64,000 bases of DNA from positions 62,001 through 126,000 of the forward strand of contig JADJKB010000003.1 of the NCBI GenBank assembly GCA_016706225.1. Reading direction: 5' to 3'. This DNA is from Myxococcales bacterium. Lineage in GTDB: Bacteria; Myxococcota_A; Polyangia; Polyangiales; Polyangiaceae. The position numbers were made by a program, and so were the translations under genes. Under the pieces are notes generated by a model. That model was not told the DNA's origin, searched no databases, and saw only the letters and a program-made list of their open reading frames with translations. Below, in pieces: positions 36,263 through 45,433 of the stretch; the stretch's first letter is position 1; each line of letters begins with the position of its first letter.

Positions 36263-36308
36263 GCGCCGTTCGTATGCGATGATGCTCGGCTGAGCAAGAA
36301 AAGACCCG

Positions 36309-37247
36309 ATGTCCCGCCTGAGCTCGAAAATCGAATCACTCCTCTCACGCCTGGGACAAGTGGTCGTCGACTACATGGATCGCGGACCCGCGCGGCGGGG
36401 GCTGTACTCGCTGGGCATGGGCATGGCGCGCCACAACGCGGCGCGCATCGCCAGTGCGATGGCGTTCAACCTGTTCTTGGCCGCCATCCCGATGCTGGCG
36501 CTCGCAGGCTGGCTCGCAGCTCACCTCCTGGGTCAGAGCCACGAAGCCATGGACGTGATGTCCCTCTACATGAACCTCACGCCGCTCGAGTTGCACGACA
36601 TCGTCCAGAAGAATTTTCAGCGTTTCAAGGGCGGCGCGGTGGCTCCCATCGCAGTCGTCGGCTCGCTGTGGCTCGCGTCGAGTGCCTTCCACATGTTGAT
36701 GAGTGTGTTCGAGCAGGCGGTCCGAGCGAAGCGGCGCCCGTGGTGGAAAAAACGCCTGATCGCGCTGACCTGTGTGCTGGCGTGTAACTTGATCTTCGCG
36801 GGCAGCACGGTGCTCGCAGTGGCCATCGCCGGCGGGCCGTCGCGGATCCTGGGATTCTTTCAGACTGGCCAGGAAATGGCCGCGGAGCGTGTGGCAGCCA
36901 TTGTCATTGCGCTGCTCGCGGCAACCGTCGCGCTCGCAGTCTTTTTCCGGATCGCGGTCGACAGGCCCGGCCTCAACCGCCGCATCTGGCCGGGCGCATC
37001 GGCAACGGTTGCAATCGGCGGCATCGCCTCGAGCGCATTCGGTTACTACGCTCGAAGCATCCAGAGTTTTGCCGTATTCTACGGCAGCCTGGCCGCCGTC
37101 GCGATAGCGCTGGCCTGGCTCTGGATCTGGTGTGCGGCACTGCTCTTGGGAGCCGAGCTCAACGCTCAGCTCGAGGGCGGTGAGCGCGTCGCACCGCCGA
37201 GCACGATTCGTCTCGGGCTCAGACCGAGACGCCTGACCGACGTTTGA
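36309..37247 (+). CDS. YihY/virulence factor BrkB family membrane protein
   Basis: The 312-residue product is a multi-spanning inner-membrane protein with helices near residues 40-65, 115-130, 150-175, 195-220, 235-255 and 265-290. The segments RIASAMAFNLFLAAIPMLAL, VVGSLWLASSAFHMLM and LAWLWIWCAALLLGAELNAQ are typical of the YihY/BrkB (UPF0761) family. The family's function is not settled. The gene is monocistronic and convergent with the lipoprotein gene at 37262. Confidence 0.92.
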   Translation: MSRLSSKIESLLSRLGQVVVDYMDRGPARRGLYSLGMGMARHNAARIASAMAFNLFLAAIPMLALAGWLAAHLLGQSHEAMDVMSLYMNLTPLELHDIVQKNFQRFKGGAVAPIAVVGSLWLASSAFHMLMSVFEQAVRAKRRPWWKKRLIALTCVLACNLIFAGSTVLAVAIAGGPSRILGFFQTGQEMAAERVAAIVIALLAATVALAVFFRIAVDRPGLNRRIWPGASATVAIGGIASSAFGYYARSIQSFAVFYGSLAAVAIALAWLWIWCAALLLGAELNAQLEGGERVAPPSTIRLGLRPRRLTDV

Positions 37248-37261
37248 CGGCGGCGCTCACG

Positions 37262-38212
37262 CTAACCCGCGTCGCCAAGACTCCCGAGGCCGCAGACACC
37301 AAAACCGTCCGGTAACCCGGTGACACTCAGACACTTGCCGCTTCCACACTCGGGCTTCGAAGCGGTCGTGGAACACAACTTGAGACAGGTCTCGGTGGAC
37401 TTGGAGCACAGGTAGCCGGCCGCGCAGGGGCAGGCCTCGCCAACTCGCCCGACGCCCGGCGTCACGCAGCTCGTCGTACCGTCGTCTTTGACGAGCGCGC
37501 AGGCCGTCCCCGGCTTGCATTTGCATTGTTTGGTGCTTGGGCACGGGTACGGTTCGTCGAGACTGCACCCATCCGCTGGCACACAGACCGGGACGGGCAG
37601 GGCGGCCTCACCGCTCTGGACCTTGAGCGTGCGCTCCGCGCAGAAGGCGCCGGCGCCGCAGGTCGCCGACTCCGCGCAGCAGTACGGGCGACACGCGGCC
37701 GTCGTCCCTTCGCTGACACACGCCAGCCCCGGAGAGCAGTCGCTCGCGGAAACACACGGGGAGCCGCTCTCACCACTGCCAGCCAGAGCACACTCCGTCG
37801 TCGGCTGGCCCGCCATCGAGGTCACGCCACAACCGTATTTCGTCAGCGGCGCTGCGTCCGAGTCGCCGGCGCTCGCGTCGTCCGCGGCCGCGGCGTCCGG
37901 AACGCCGAGGCCGGCGTCGACATCCGGCGGCGCCGCACACTCGCTGGGGTTCGGGTCATCGGGTAGACACCCGCTCGTGCCACACAGCGCATTCAGGCTG
38001 GACGGCTTCGCGTCGGGCTGACTGTCCGGCACCGGTACGTCCGCGACGATCTGATCTCGACCGGCATCTTCGGGGTTGCAGGACGGTCCGACACAGGTTC
38101 CGCCGGCGCCCGCTGCTGACTGGTCATCCACGGCGGTGCAGCTCGTCGCGGACAGGACGGCGGCACTGCCAACGGCGGCGACGAGGAGCAGAGAGTTGAA
38201 GAGGTGACCCAT
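37262..38212 (-). CDS. Cys-rich lipoprotein
   Basis: The 316-residue product has a signal peptide (MGHLFNSLLLVAAVGS) with lipobox SATSC at about residue 25. An Asp/Ala-rich linker follows, with segments such as DAAAADDASAGDSDAAP. Repeated Cys modules follow (SPCVSASDCSPGLACVSEG, RPYCCAESATCGAGAFC, TKQCKCKPGTAC, GEACPCAAGYLCSKSTETCLKLC). The pattern is that of myxobacterial surface lipoproteins with EGF-like or Dickkopf-like disulfide knots. The function is unknown. It is convergent with the YihY gene, 14 bases apart. Confidence 0.78.
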   Translation of the reverse strand: MGHLFNSLLLVAAVGSAAVLSATSCTAVDDQSAAGAGGTCVGPSCNPEDAGRDQIVADVPVPDSQPDAKPSSLNALCGTSGCLPDDPNPSECAAPPDVDAGLGVPDAAAADDASAGDSDAAPLTKYGCGVTSMAGQPTTECALAGSGESGSPCVSASDCSPGLACVSEGTTAACRPYCCAESATCGAGAFCAERTLKVQSGEAALPVPVCVPADGCSLDEPYPCPSTKQCKCKPGTACALVKDDGTTSCVTPGVGRVGEACPCAAGYLCSKSTETCLKLCSTTASKPECGSGKCLSVTGLPDGFGVCGLGSLGDAG

Positions 38213-38304
38213 CGCGGGGCGCCAAGAGAATGTAGCAGGAGATCACAGAGCACGCCGCGTGCCGCCGCGCAAATACCGCGGGGGCAGCTGCGCCCTTTTC
38301 CCTA

Positions 38305-38328
38305 CCCCATGACAATCCTGTCATGGGG
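38305..38328. terminator. Perfect 10-bp inverted repeat after the propeller gene
   Basis: CCCCATGACA (38305-38314) and TGTCATGGGG (38319-38328) form a perfect stem with a 4-base loop, 8 bases beyond the stop of the minus-strand gene at 38337. No T tract follows on the minus strand, so it is either a terminator lacking a U-tract, an mRNA 3'-end stabiliser or a protein-binding palindrome. Confidence 0.45.
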
Positions 38329-38336
38329 CGGAGCGC

Positions 38337-40406
38337 TCACTTCAAAGAGACGTTGCGCACGACGAAGTTGTTGGCCTTGTCGTAGACGCGGATGCTGACG
38401 AGCTGTGCACCCGCCGGCGCGAAGCTCGATAGGTCGGCCTCGAACGCTTCGCTCTGCTCGTCGAAGATGCCGTCTTTCGGCTCGAAGGGGTACCACTCGT
38501 CGGAACCCACGACGCTGACCTCGATGCGCTGAATGGGCCCGACGCCGTCGATGGCGCGACCCGAAATGCGCCGACCGGTGACCTGCAGTCCCTCGATGCG
38601 CGGCGCCGTGTTGTCCACCAACACGACCCCGCTCTCGAGCGTGTGCTTGCGCACCCGCCCCGGCGGATTGGACAGCTCGTCACTGGCCGTAACGCGCACC
38701 CGGTACTCACCCTCGGGCAAATCCGACGTCTCCCAGGAGTAGGTCTCGCTGGTGAGCTTCTCGGTCGGCTTCGTCAACTCGTACCAGGTCGTCGTGCCCA
38801 CCAGGCGGTACTGGAGTTTGTAGCGGAGTTTGTCCTTGTCGGGGTTGTCCACCTTCCAGGTGAGCGCAACCTTGGTGCTGGCCGTGCCGTCGACGGGGCC
38901 ACCCGACTGAGGCACCGCATCCGACGAGCTCGAGCTCTTTCCGCCCGTCGCCTCGACACTCGTGATGACGGCGCGAAGGTTGTCGGTGACGAAGGGGACC
39001 GTGAGCTCCGACAGCACCGCGGTTGCGTCCTTGTTCCAGCGGGCGCGCACCTGCAGGAAACGAGCGGTCGGTGCGTCCGCCAACCCCGGCGCCGCGAGCC
39101 CCTTGCCCCATGCGCTCCAGGTGTCATCAGGGTCCTTGCTGTTGCCGCTGCGAGTCGAGAGCTCGAGGGGGCCGGTCGATACCCAGCTCATGCGTCCCCA
39201 CTTGGCGCGGATCCCGGCGTCGAGCACCTTGCTCGTCCAGACGCTGTCGTTGCCGCCGACTCCTCGGACCGAGTGGAACACCGCCGGGTCACTCGAGACC
39301 ACGAACTTGTTCTTGCCCGACATCGACAGCGCTCCGACCATCCGCTCCTCGGTGTCCGCGACCAGCACCGAATTGTGGGCGTCGTCCACGCTGTAGACGC
39401 GGCCTTCCGCCCCGGTTCCGACGTAGGGTTTTCCGTCGTCGCCCAGGGTCAGGCTGGTGAAGTGCTCTTCCTTCTCGTCCAGGAGCACGTCCGGCGTGCC
39501 GTCGGTGTCGAACTGCACCAAGGTGCCCTTGCCCTTGGTCTTTGGCGGCTTCTGGGTGGGCCCCGCTGCACCGGGGGCCATGCGGTCACGACGGGTCGGC
39601 GCGTACGCCCCCGACTGGATCTCGTTGGCAATCGCGAAGACCTCTCCCTTCGCGTTGACACTGATGGCCCGAACCTCGGTGCGACCGAAGTCGTGCATGA
39701 CGGCGCCACGCCCGGGCCCGGTCACCTTGTACAGCTTCGCCTTGTCACCGGAGCCGGCGTAGACCGTGCCGTCCGGCGCAACCGCCACGCTCATCAGGTG
39801 CTGTTCGGGCGCATCGAAATAGACCTGCGCGGTACCGTTCTGATCGATGCGGAACAGCTTTCCTTCGGGGCCCGTCGCGGCGAACACACTCTTCGATTTC
39901 TTGTCGAAGGCCACGGACCAGATGTGCTCGGCCCCTTTCAGGGTGGCCAGATCGGTCACCTTGCCCCGGTCCAGCTTCATCAGCTTGCCGTCCGGCAGGG
40001 TCCCCATCACGACGGTGCCGCCCCAGGCCTCGGCCAGCGACGTGATGACCAGGGCCTTGGTCTCGGCCACGGTCGAGACCTTGCCTGCCTTGAGGCGCAG
40101 GAGTTTCCCTTCGTTACCGGTGCCGAGCAGAAAGCCCCCGTCCTTCTCCGGGAGCACGGCCCAGATGGTCGAAGCGTCGCTGACACTCGTGGCTCCCAGG
40201 GACAGCCCCGCGCGGACCTTGCCGCTCGAGTCGACGGCCACCCCTTTCAGGTCACCGCCCTTGAAGTCGTCGCCTTTGTCCAGCGAGAAGGTGCGTGTTC
40301 CCACCGCAAGCGCAGTCGACGCCACGAAGAGCGTGCTCGCTCCGGCGGACAGGATCGCGAGCCGAAGCGCGCCGTTCTTCACCCAAGAATTGATTCGATG
40401 AGCCAC
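38337..40406 (-). CDS. Secreted beta-propeller protein with a fibronectin-III-like domain
   Basis: The 689-residue product has a signal peptide (MAHRINSWVKNGALRLAILS, ending ASTALA). About 400 residues of propeller blades follow (GNEGKLLRLKAGKVSTVAET, LPDGKLMKLDRGKVTDLATL, TGPEGKLFRIDQNGTAQVYF, TGAEGRVYSVDDAHN), then a region with a FN3-like domain near residues 510-620 (VALTWKVDNPDKDKLRYKLQ, LPEGEYRVRVTASDELSNPP). It is probably a periplasmic or surface binding protein. Its ATG is 49 bases after the stop of the S55 peptidase gene on the same strand, so the two likely form an operon. Confidence 0.82.
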   Translation of the reverse strand: MAHRINSWVKNGALRLAILSAGASTLFVASTALAVGTRTFSLDKGDDFKGGDLKGVAVDSSGKVRAGLSLGATSVSDASTIWAVLPEKDGGFLLGTGNEGKLLRLKAGKVSTVAETKALVITSLAEAWGGTVVMGTLPDGKLMKLDRGKVTDLATLKGAEHIWSVAFDKKSKSVFAATGPEGKLFRIDQNGTAQVYFDAPEQHLMSVAVAPDGTVYAGSGDKAKLYKVTGPGRGAVMHDFGRTEVRAISVNAKGEVFAIANEIQSGAYAPTRRDRMAPGAAGPTQKPPKTKGKGTLVQFDTDGTPDVLLDEKEEHFTSLTLGDDGKPYVGTGAEGRVYSVDDAHNSVLVADTEERMVGALSMSGKNKFVVSSDPAVFHSVRGVGGNDSVWTSKVLDAGIRAKWGRMSWVSTGPLELSTRSGNSKDPDDTWSAWGKGLAAPGLADAPTARFLQVRARWNKDATAVLSELTVPFVTDNLRAVITSVEATGGKSSSSSDAVPQSGGPVDGTASTKVALTWKVDNPDKDKLRYKLQYRLVGTTTWYELTKPTEKLTSETYSWETSDLPEGEYRVRVTASDELSNPPGRVRKHTLESGVVLVDNTAPRIEGLQVTGRRISGRAIDGVGPIQRIEVSVVGSDEWYPFEPKDGIFDEQSEAFEADLSSFAPAGAQLVSIRVYDKANNFVVRNVSLK

Positions 40407-40455
40407 GTTGAGGTCCTTACTTTCCGTCCAGAGTCGCGGGTCTTCCCAAGAGTTT

Positions 40456-42336
40456 TCAGCGCAAGACCGGCCTGACGGTGACGTCGACGCGATCTTGCCC
40501 GACCATGAACTCGCCCAGCGGGATCACCGTGCGAGACTCGGAGCGAAACGAATCCGGAGCTACCGACGCCGTGGTCGGGCGGATCGCGTCCAGCGCTCCC
40601 GGCGGCAGGTGCTTGGCGATGCGCCCCTTGTAAGCCACCGCCCCGTCCTGGTCTTGATAGGAGACGACGATGGTCTTGAGGGGGAAGAGCGGGTTCTGCA
40701 GGTTGTTCACCAGCTCCCCGACGTTCTCGGGATCGGCAAGATCGCGGCGCTCGAGGTAGCCAGGACCGATCTCGAGGCTGACAGTGCGCCCGGCCAGGTG
40801 CTTTGGCATCGGCACACTGATGACCTTCGTGACTTCCTTGCCACCGTAGGGGACGAGCGTGAGGCGGATGCGCGCGTTCTCACCGGCGTCGACCTCAGCG
40901 TCGAGCAGCTCGGCGCCGCGCAGGCGCATGATCTCGCGCGCGTACTTGAGATCGATCTCCATCTCGACGCCCTCGAGGATGACCGGCTCCCAGGTGTTGT
41001 TGAGCAGGCTGCCCACGGCGCGCGACAGGTTCGAGCGGATGAACTCGTTGGGATCGGGTGTTCCCCCGATGCTCACCCCGAAGTCCTCGAGCACGATGCT
41101 GCCGTACTTCTTGACACGCAGCTTGCTCTTCGCGGTCCAGCTCACGTCCTGTTTCTCGTTGGCGGTCGCTTGCAGGGCGCTGCCGAGCGCGATGGCGAGG
41201 AAGGCCGGGGTCATGAATTTTTCGTGAGCGACCTCGAAGTTCCATTCCTGATCCGGCGCGCCAGGCACACCGTGGATCTTCATCTTGATCGGGATGACCG
41301 GGGCCTTCGCCGACTGCGAGACGACGATGCTCGCCTGGCGATCGGCCACGAGCGCGCCCAGCGGGCGGACGGGCATTCCGATCTTGAAAGAGCGCATGTC
41401 GCTGGCCAAGAACCAGAGCACACGTCCGATGGCCGTCGGCAGCGCGGTAACGCCGGATTCCATCATCGGGTGACCAAACGCCACCAGCTTGTCACCCTCG
41501 ACGCGGGTCACTGTGCCGAGCCCCTGAGCGCTCATGTCGCCACGGATCAGCTCGACGCCGATCGCGCCGCCGTCGACGTATTTCGTCGGAGCGTCCTTCT
41601 CCACGCCGCCGCCACCGCCGGCCTGGAGCGGCTCGAGCCCGAGCGGGGAGAGCAGCTCCTTGGCCAGCTCGACCGCACCGCTCGTCATGCCGCCGATCAG
41701 AAGCGGTGTGGAGACCGGAACCGCCGTGCCCGAGCCACCCACGGACTTCTGCTGGCGCTTGGCCATTTGTTTGGCGTGCTCACCGAGATCGTAGGCGGCG
41801 AGTTTGCCCGAGAAGCGGTTCTGGGACGCACCCCGCGAAGCGTGTTTCGGCTGAGCCTTGGCGCCTGCGGCTCGCGGCAACACCGAGATGGGCCAGCCAT
41901 CGATGGTCTTCGGCAGCGGGCGCTCGAGCTCGTCGATCATGTTGCGGATCGGCGTGACCCCGGCGACCGGCTCCTTGCCGAAGGTCCAGCCGTAGGCGTA
42001 GGCGCCGATCATCTTGCCGTTGAGGTAGATGGGGCTGCCGCTCATGCCGGCGACGACCTTGGCCACCTCCAAGCGGGGGTGTTTGGTCTTGACGAGGATC
42101 AACTCCTGGCGCGGGCGGAAGTTCCTGAGCACGTCGATGACCTCGACGTCGAACTTCTCCGGCTTGGTGCCCTCGAACACGGTCAGGCCGTAGCCCTTCA
42201 TGCCAGGCTTGATGTCCTTGACCGGCATGATGTCAGCGCGGGTCGCCGTCCCCTCCGCCCGGGCGCTCTGCAGCGCGGGCAAGGTTGCAAGGAAACCGAG
42301 GACGGTCGCGGAAGCCAGCAGGATCGGAAAACGCAC
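40456..42336 (-). CDS. Exported SpoIVB-type (S55) peptidase domain protein
   Basis: The 626-residue product has a signal peptide (MRFPILLASATVLGFLATLP, ending SARA). An S55-type domain follows, with DIKPGMKGYGLTVFEG, VDVLRNF-like ELILVKTKHPRLE, and the serine motif VVAGMSGSPIYLNGKMIGAY (residues 95-113). Later parts (HPMMESGVTALPTAIGRVLW, GTVTRVEGDKLVAFG) match the full-length family found in myxobacteria and other non-sporulating bacteria, where it is unrelated to sporulation. In SpoIVB a Ser of this motif is catalytic; activity here is inferred. The propeller gene follows 49 bases downstream and is a possible substrate or partner. Confidence 0.86.
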   Translation of the reverse strand: MRFPILLASATVLGFLATLPALQSARAEGTATRADIMPVKDIKPGMKGYGLTVFEGTKPEKFDVEVIDVLRNFRPRQELILVKTKHPRLEVAKVVAGMSGSPIYLNGKMIGAYAYGWTFGKEPVAGVTPIRNMIDELERPLPKTIDGWPISVLPRAAGAKAQPKHASRGASQNRFSGKLAAYDLGEHAKQMAKRQQKSVGGSGTAVPVSTPLLIGGMTSGAVELAKELLSPLGLEPLQAGGGGGVEKDAPTKYVDGGAIGVELIRGDMSAQGLGTVTRVEGDKLVAFGHPMMESGVTALPTAIGRVLWFLASDMRSFKIGMPVRPLGALVADRQASIVVSQSAKAPVIPIKMKIHGVPGAPDQEWNFEVAHEKFMTPAFLAIALGSALQATANEKQDVSWTAKSKLRVKKYGSIVLEDFGVSIGGTPDPNEFIRSNLSRAVGSLLNNTWEPVILEGVEMEIDLKYAREIMRLRGAELLDAEVDAGENARIRLTLVPYGGKEVTKVISVPMPKHLAGRTVSLEIGPGYLERRDLADPENVGELVNNLQNPLFPLKTIVVSYQDQDGAVAYKGRIAKHLPPGALDAIRPTTASVAPDSFRSESRTVIPLGEFMVGQDRVDVTVRPVLR

Positions 42337-42443
42337 GGTGCGGCAGTCTAGCAGGGGTTTGGAGGAGGGTTTCGAAAAGACTGGCCCCAGGAAATCGCGA
42401 GATTTCGTCGAACATCCCCGCGATCAGCTAGGATCCAGCAGCC

Positions 42444-42680
42444 TTGGACGCCGCAGTCCTCATCGCCTTGGTGGTCTCCTTTGCCGCCCTCCTGACGGCG
42501 CACGTGGCGCTCGCCTTCGGGCTGACTCTCGAGCGCCCGCGCTGGCGCGGCCCCCTGGCGCTGGTGGTGCCGCCGCTCGCACCGTACTGGGGCATGGAGG
42601 TCGGTATGAAACGCCGCTCGGGGCTCTGGGTCACCGCACTCATGGTCTACGTGCTGGCGAGAATCGTGGCGGAGCTGTGA
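42444..42680 (+). CDS. Small membrane protein
   Basis: The 78-residue product starts at TTG 42444 (MDAAVLIALVVSFAALLTAH). It has two or three hydrophobic segments (AAVLIALVVSFAALLTAHVALAFG, split by description; LALVVPPLAPYW; LWVTALMVYVLARIV). I do not recognise the family. Its stop overlaps the GTG start of the PilZ gene (GTGA at 42677-42680), which supports it being a real, coupled cistron. It is divergent from the S55 peptidase gene. Confidence 0.6.
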   Translation: MDAAVLIALVVSFAALLTAHVALAFGLTLERPRWRGPLALVVPPLAPYWGMEVGMKRRSGLWVTALMVYVLARIVAEL

Positions 42681-43267
42681 GGGACGCGCTCGTCGCCGAG
42701 TTCATCAGCTTCGTGCGCCAGAGCGCGATGCCGGAGGCGTTCGTGGCGGCGTATCAGCAGATCGCGCAGCAGTTCCTGCGGAGCTTTCCCAAGCTGCGCC
42801 CAGAGCACTTCGGGAACGAAGAGATCGAGGCCTTCCTGCGACGTGCTGCCGAGTCCGGCGCCAGCGAGCATCAGCTGAAGAACGCGCGGACCGCCGCGGA
42901 GGCCCTGGTTTGGTATTTGAAACACCGGGCACGTCCCTCGATGCAGCCCCCAGCCATGACCGCCGGGCCGCCCAGCCGCATCGAGGAGCGGATCTCGTTC
43001 ATCCGCGACGTCCAGGTCACCGATCTCGGCAGCTGCCGCAGCTCGGATCTCAGCTCCAGGGGGATCTTCATCGAAACGCTCTCGACACTCTCGGTCGGCA
43101 ACGAGCTCGAGCTGAGCTTCCGCCTCGAGCACGACGACCCTCCGATCGCCGTTCAGTGCCGGGTCGTGTACGCACACCCGATGGGCGCCGGCCTGTCGTT
43201 CCGCAACTTGACCCCCGACGTGCAGCAACGCATCGAGCGTTATCTGACCATGGCGCGGGGCGGGTGA
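42677..43267 (+). CDS. PilZ domain protein
   Basis: The 196-residue product starts at GTG 42677, which overlaps the previous stop. The N-terminal 90 residues are helical (LRRAAESGASEHQLKNARTA). The C-terminal 100 residues are PilZ-like, with TDLGSCRSSDLSSRGIFIET, VGNELELSFRLEH and QCRVVYAHPMGAGLSFRNLT, ending in the RIERYL helix. The canonical c-di-GMP motif RxxxR before the barrel and (D/N)xSxxG are only partly present: DLSSRG is seen, and an Arg-rich RxxxR was not clearly seen. C-di-GMP binding is therefore uncertain. Confidence 0.82.
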   Translation: MRDALVAEFISFVRQSAMPEAFVAAYQQIAQQFLRSFPKLRPEHFGNEEIEAFLRRAAESGASEHQLKNARTAAEALVWYLKHRARPSMQPPAMTAGPPSRIEERISFIRDVQVTDLGSCRSSDLSSRGIFIETLSTLSVGNELELSFRLEHDDPPIAVQCRVVYAHPMGAGLSFRNLTPDVQQRIERYLTMARGG

Positions 43268-43333
43268 GCGCTGGGCGTTGACTCGGGCCCGCGGACGGAG
43301 CCGGGGGTGGCGGGCAGTCCTGTGCGGTCGCGG

Positions 43334-44629
43334 CTACTCTTGCCAGCTGATGGCCAGGCGCACGGTCGCGGGTTTGCCGTCACCGGTACACGCGAACGCA
43401 GCCGCAGTCAGCGCCTTGTCGATGCAAGCGCTGTCTCTTTTGTTCTTGGCACCGGTGATCACGCGGGACTTTTGCACGGCTCCGGCCTCACTGACGGCTA
43501 GCTCGGCGACCACGAGACTGCCCGCCGCGAGCCCACAGCGTGCGAGCGACGGCGCCAAGGCATCGAGGTTGTCCACCTGGAGCCGGCGCACCGACGAGTA
43601 GTTGCTCTTGCCGTCTACCTTTCGCTCGACGGTGTGCCAGTCGTCGGAAGCGTGGAGGTTGGACGAGGCGTCCACCACTCGCAGCTCCGGGCGCGCTTTG
43701 CCCACCAGCTCTTTGGCCTCGTAGTGGAGCACCAGCTGGGAGCGCCCCTGGGTCGCGGTCACGCCTGCCGACTTCGAGAGCGCCGCGCACAAGCAAGCCT
43801 CGCGACGCCCCGCGGCCCCCTTCACATCGTCGAGGTTCTCGAGCTCGCAGCGGGCGCTGCCCTCGAACAAAAGCTTCACTCGTTCGTCGTCGGCACCCGC
43901 GAAGCACGCGCTGAGCTCGCTGGCCCGATCCGTGAAGGCCTTCGTCGCCGGTTGGCAGTCATGAAAGCCGTGGCGCTGACACAAGGTCAGGGCACCAACG
44001 GTCACCTCACCCCGCGGGACGAAGCGGCCGCCGAGACCACCGAGGAGCCCACCGCCCTCCGGCAGGGGCACCAGCGCGGCGATCGCCTGCTCGTAGCGCT
44101 GGACGCGCTCGAGCTTGGGATCCCAGCCGCCGGTCAGCGTGTGTTTCACCGTCTGCCAATCCGAGAGCTGAACCCAAAGCCGCTCGGGTTCAGTCTTGAA
44201 CCCGGACACGTGGATCACATCCGTGGTGAGCCAGCCTTGGCCGCTCACCCGGCGCGCCGCAGGCACTGCCTCGTAAGCGCAGCGCGCGCCCGCCTTCGAG
44301 ATGGGCTCGAGCTTGGCGTCCACCGCGGTGAGCGAGATCACGTCGTGGGTCGGCAGGACGGAGGCGATGCGCGCCGCGAGCTTTGCCCGGAGCGCCCGCC
44401 GCTCCTCACGAAATAGGTCGTCGTCTTCGATGGGTAGAACGGCGACCTTCTGGCGTTCCTTCTTGGCGGATCCATCGGGCGAAAGCGGCGGAGACGCTGG
44501 TGGGGTAGGCAGGGAAACCGCGGCGGCGGTCGGCGGTGCGTTGGCGGGGCAGGCAGCCCGCGGTGCACACGCTTGCAAGAGCAAGGTCGCACCGGCGACC
44601 AGCCCGCTTCCGGTGAGGGTTGGCTTCAT
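43334..44629 (-). CDS. Exported lipoprotein of unknown function
   Basis: The 431-residue product begins MKPTLTGSGLVAGATLLLQACAP, with lipobox LLQAC, so it is a lipoprotein. A Pro/Ala-rich linker follows, then a body with KVAVLPIEDDDLFREERRAL and THDVISLTAVDAKLEP, reminiscent of a GNA1162/TolB-N-like fold. The last 100 residues end in a TonB-C-like strand (LVVAELAVSEAGAVQKSRVI, AAFACTGDGKPATVRLAISW). The frame continues upstream into the preceding lipoprotein, but that fusion is the result of a frameshift there; the signal peptide fixes this start. Function not assigned. Confidence 0.75.
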   Translation of the reverse strand: MKPTLTGSGLVAGATLLLQACAPRAACPANAPPTAAAVSLPTPPASPPLSPDGSAKKERQKVAVLPIEDDDLFREERRALRAKLAARIASVLPTHDVISLTAVDAKLEPISKAGARCAYEAVPAARRVSGQGWLTTDVIHVSGFKTEPERLWVQLSDWQTVKHTLTGGWDPKLERVQRYEQAIAALVPLPEGGGLLGGLGGRFVPRGEVTVGALTLCQRHGFHDCQPATKAFTDRASELSACFAGADDERVKLLFEGSARCELENLDDVKGAAGRREACLCAALSKSAGVTATQGRSQLVLHYEAKELVGKARPELRVVDASSNLHASDDWHTVERKVDGKSNYSSVRRLQVDNLDALAPSLARCGLAAGSLVVAELAVSEAGAVQKSRVITGAKNKRDSACIDKALTAAAFACTGDGKPATVRLAISWQE

Positions 44630-44693
44630 CGTCGGGATCGAGTGATAGCGGCGCGCGAGCGCGGGCGACACCCCACGTGCGGGCAGCGTTCTC

Positions 44694-45433
44694 TCAGCCG
44701 CTGCTGGAAGAATCGGTGGGCGCATCGTCCGCCGCGTCGGTTGCGGCCTCGGAGCTCGCGTCGGTCGCCGCGTCGGTCGTTGCATCGGTCGTTGCATCGG
44801 TCGTTGCATCGCTACCGCCGTCCCCCGGCTGACCCGGGACACAATCCTGGGCGGTCCGGCTTCACTCGGCACGTTGGCCGGATCGACACACCCCATGTTG
44901 GGACCGCCGATCGCCGAGATGTCGACCTTGTAGCTGCATTTGCTGGCGGCGGTGTTGCAGCACCCCGGGAGCGTGCCGATGACGGGCACCCCGGTGAGCG
45001 GCGGGCAGGACGTGTCCGCGTTGCCGGACTGGTCGAGCTCGAAACAACCGCCCTTGATGCCGATCTGGTCGGCGAGCGACTGATCGATGTCCACACCGCA
45101 CTTGTCCTTGGCGGTGCCTGCGCAGCACGGGGGCAGATCGGTGATCACGATGTTGTACGACGTGCACGTATTGGATGAGCACGTGATTTTCGTGACGGTG
45201 GTACCCCCCGTACCGCCGGTACCCCCCGTACCGCCGGTCGCACCCGTGCCGCCGGTACCCCCCGTACCGCCGGTGCCACCCGTCGCGCCGGTGCCGGTGT
45301 CAGAGCCCGCGTCCTTGCCGCCGGTGCCTTTCTTGTCGTCGCTGTCGCTGTCACCGCCGCACGCCGGCACGCCGTAGACGACGAACGCCCCGAGGCCCAA
45401 GCCGATCATCAGTTGGAAGGATTTGAACTTCAT
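44694..45433 (-). pseudogene. Lipoprotein gene with a frameshift near its 3' end
   Basis: The first part reads MKFKSFQLMIGLGLGAFVVY with lipobox GVPACGG, then a GTGGTGG linker and a Cys-rich domain (TCSSNTCTSYNIVI, LPPCCAGTAKDKCG, LPGCCNTAASKCSY) up to MGCVDPANVPSEAG. After about base 44860 that frame turns into low-complexity Arg/Pro and runs on into the next gene. The -1 (equivalently +2) frame instead reads QDCVPGQPGDGGSDATTDAT and more Asp-Ala-Thr repeats, then stops at 44694. The original protein thus probably ended in that frame. A one-base loss in the GC-rich stretch 44850-44863 explains both. It could be a genuine mutation or a sequencing error. Confidence 0.72.

Noticed and set aside
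40408..42351. A 647-codon plus-strand frame opposite the S55 peptidase gene
   Set aside because: Low-complexity His/Asp/Arg/Leu composition typical of antisense shadows; the minus-strand frame has a signal peptide and the GMSGSP motif.
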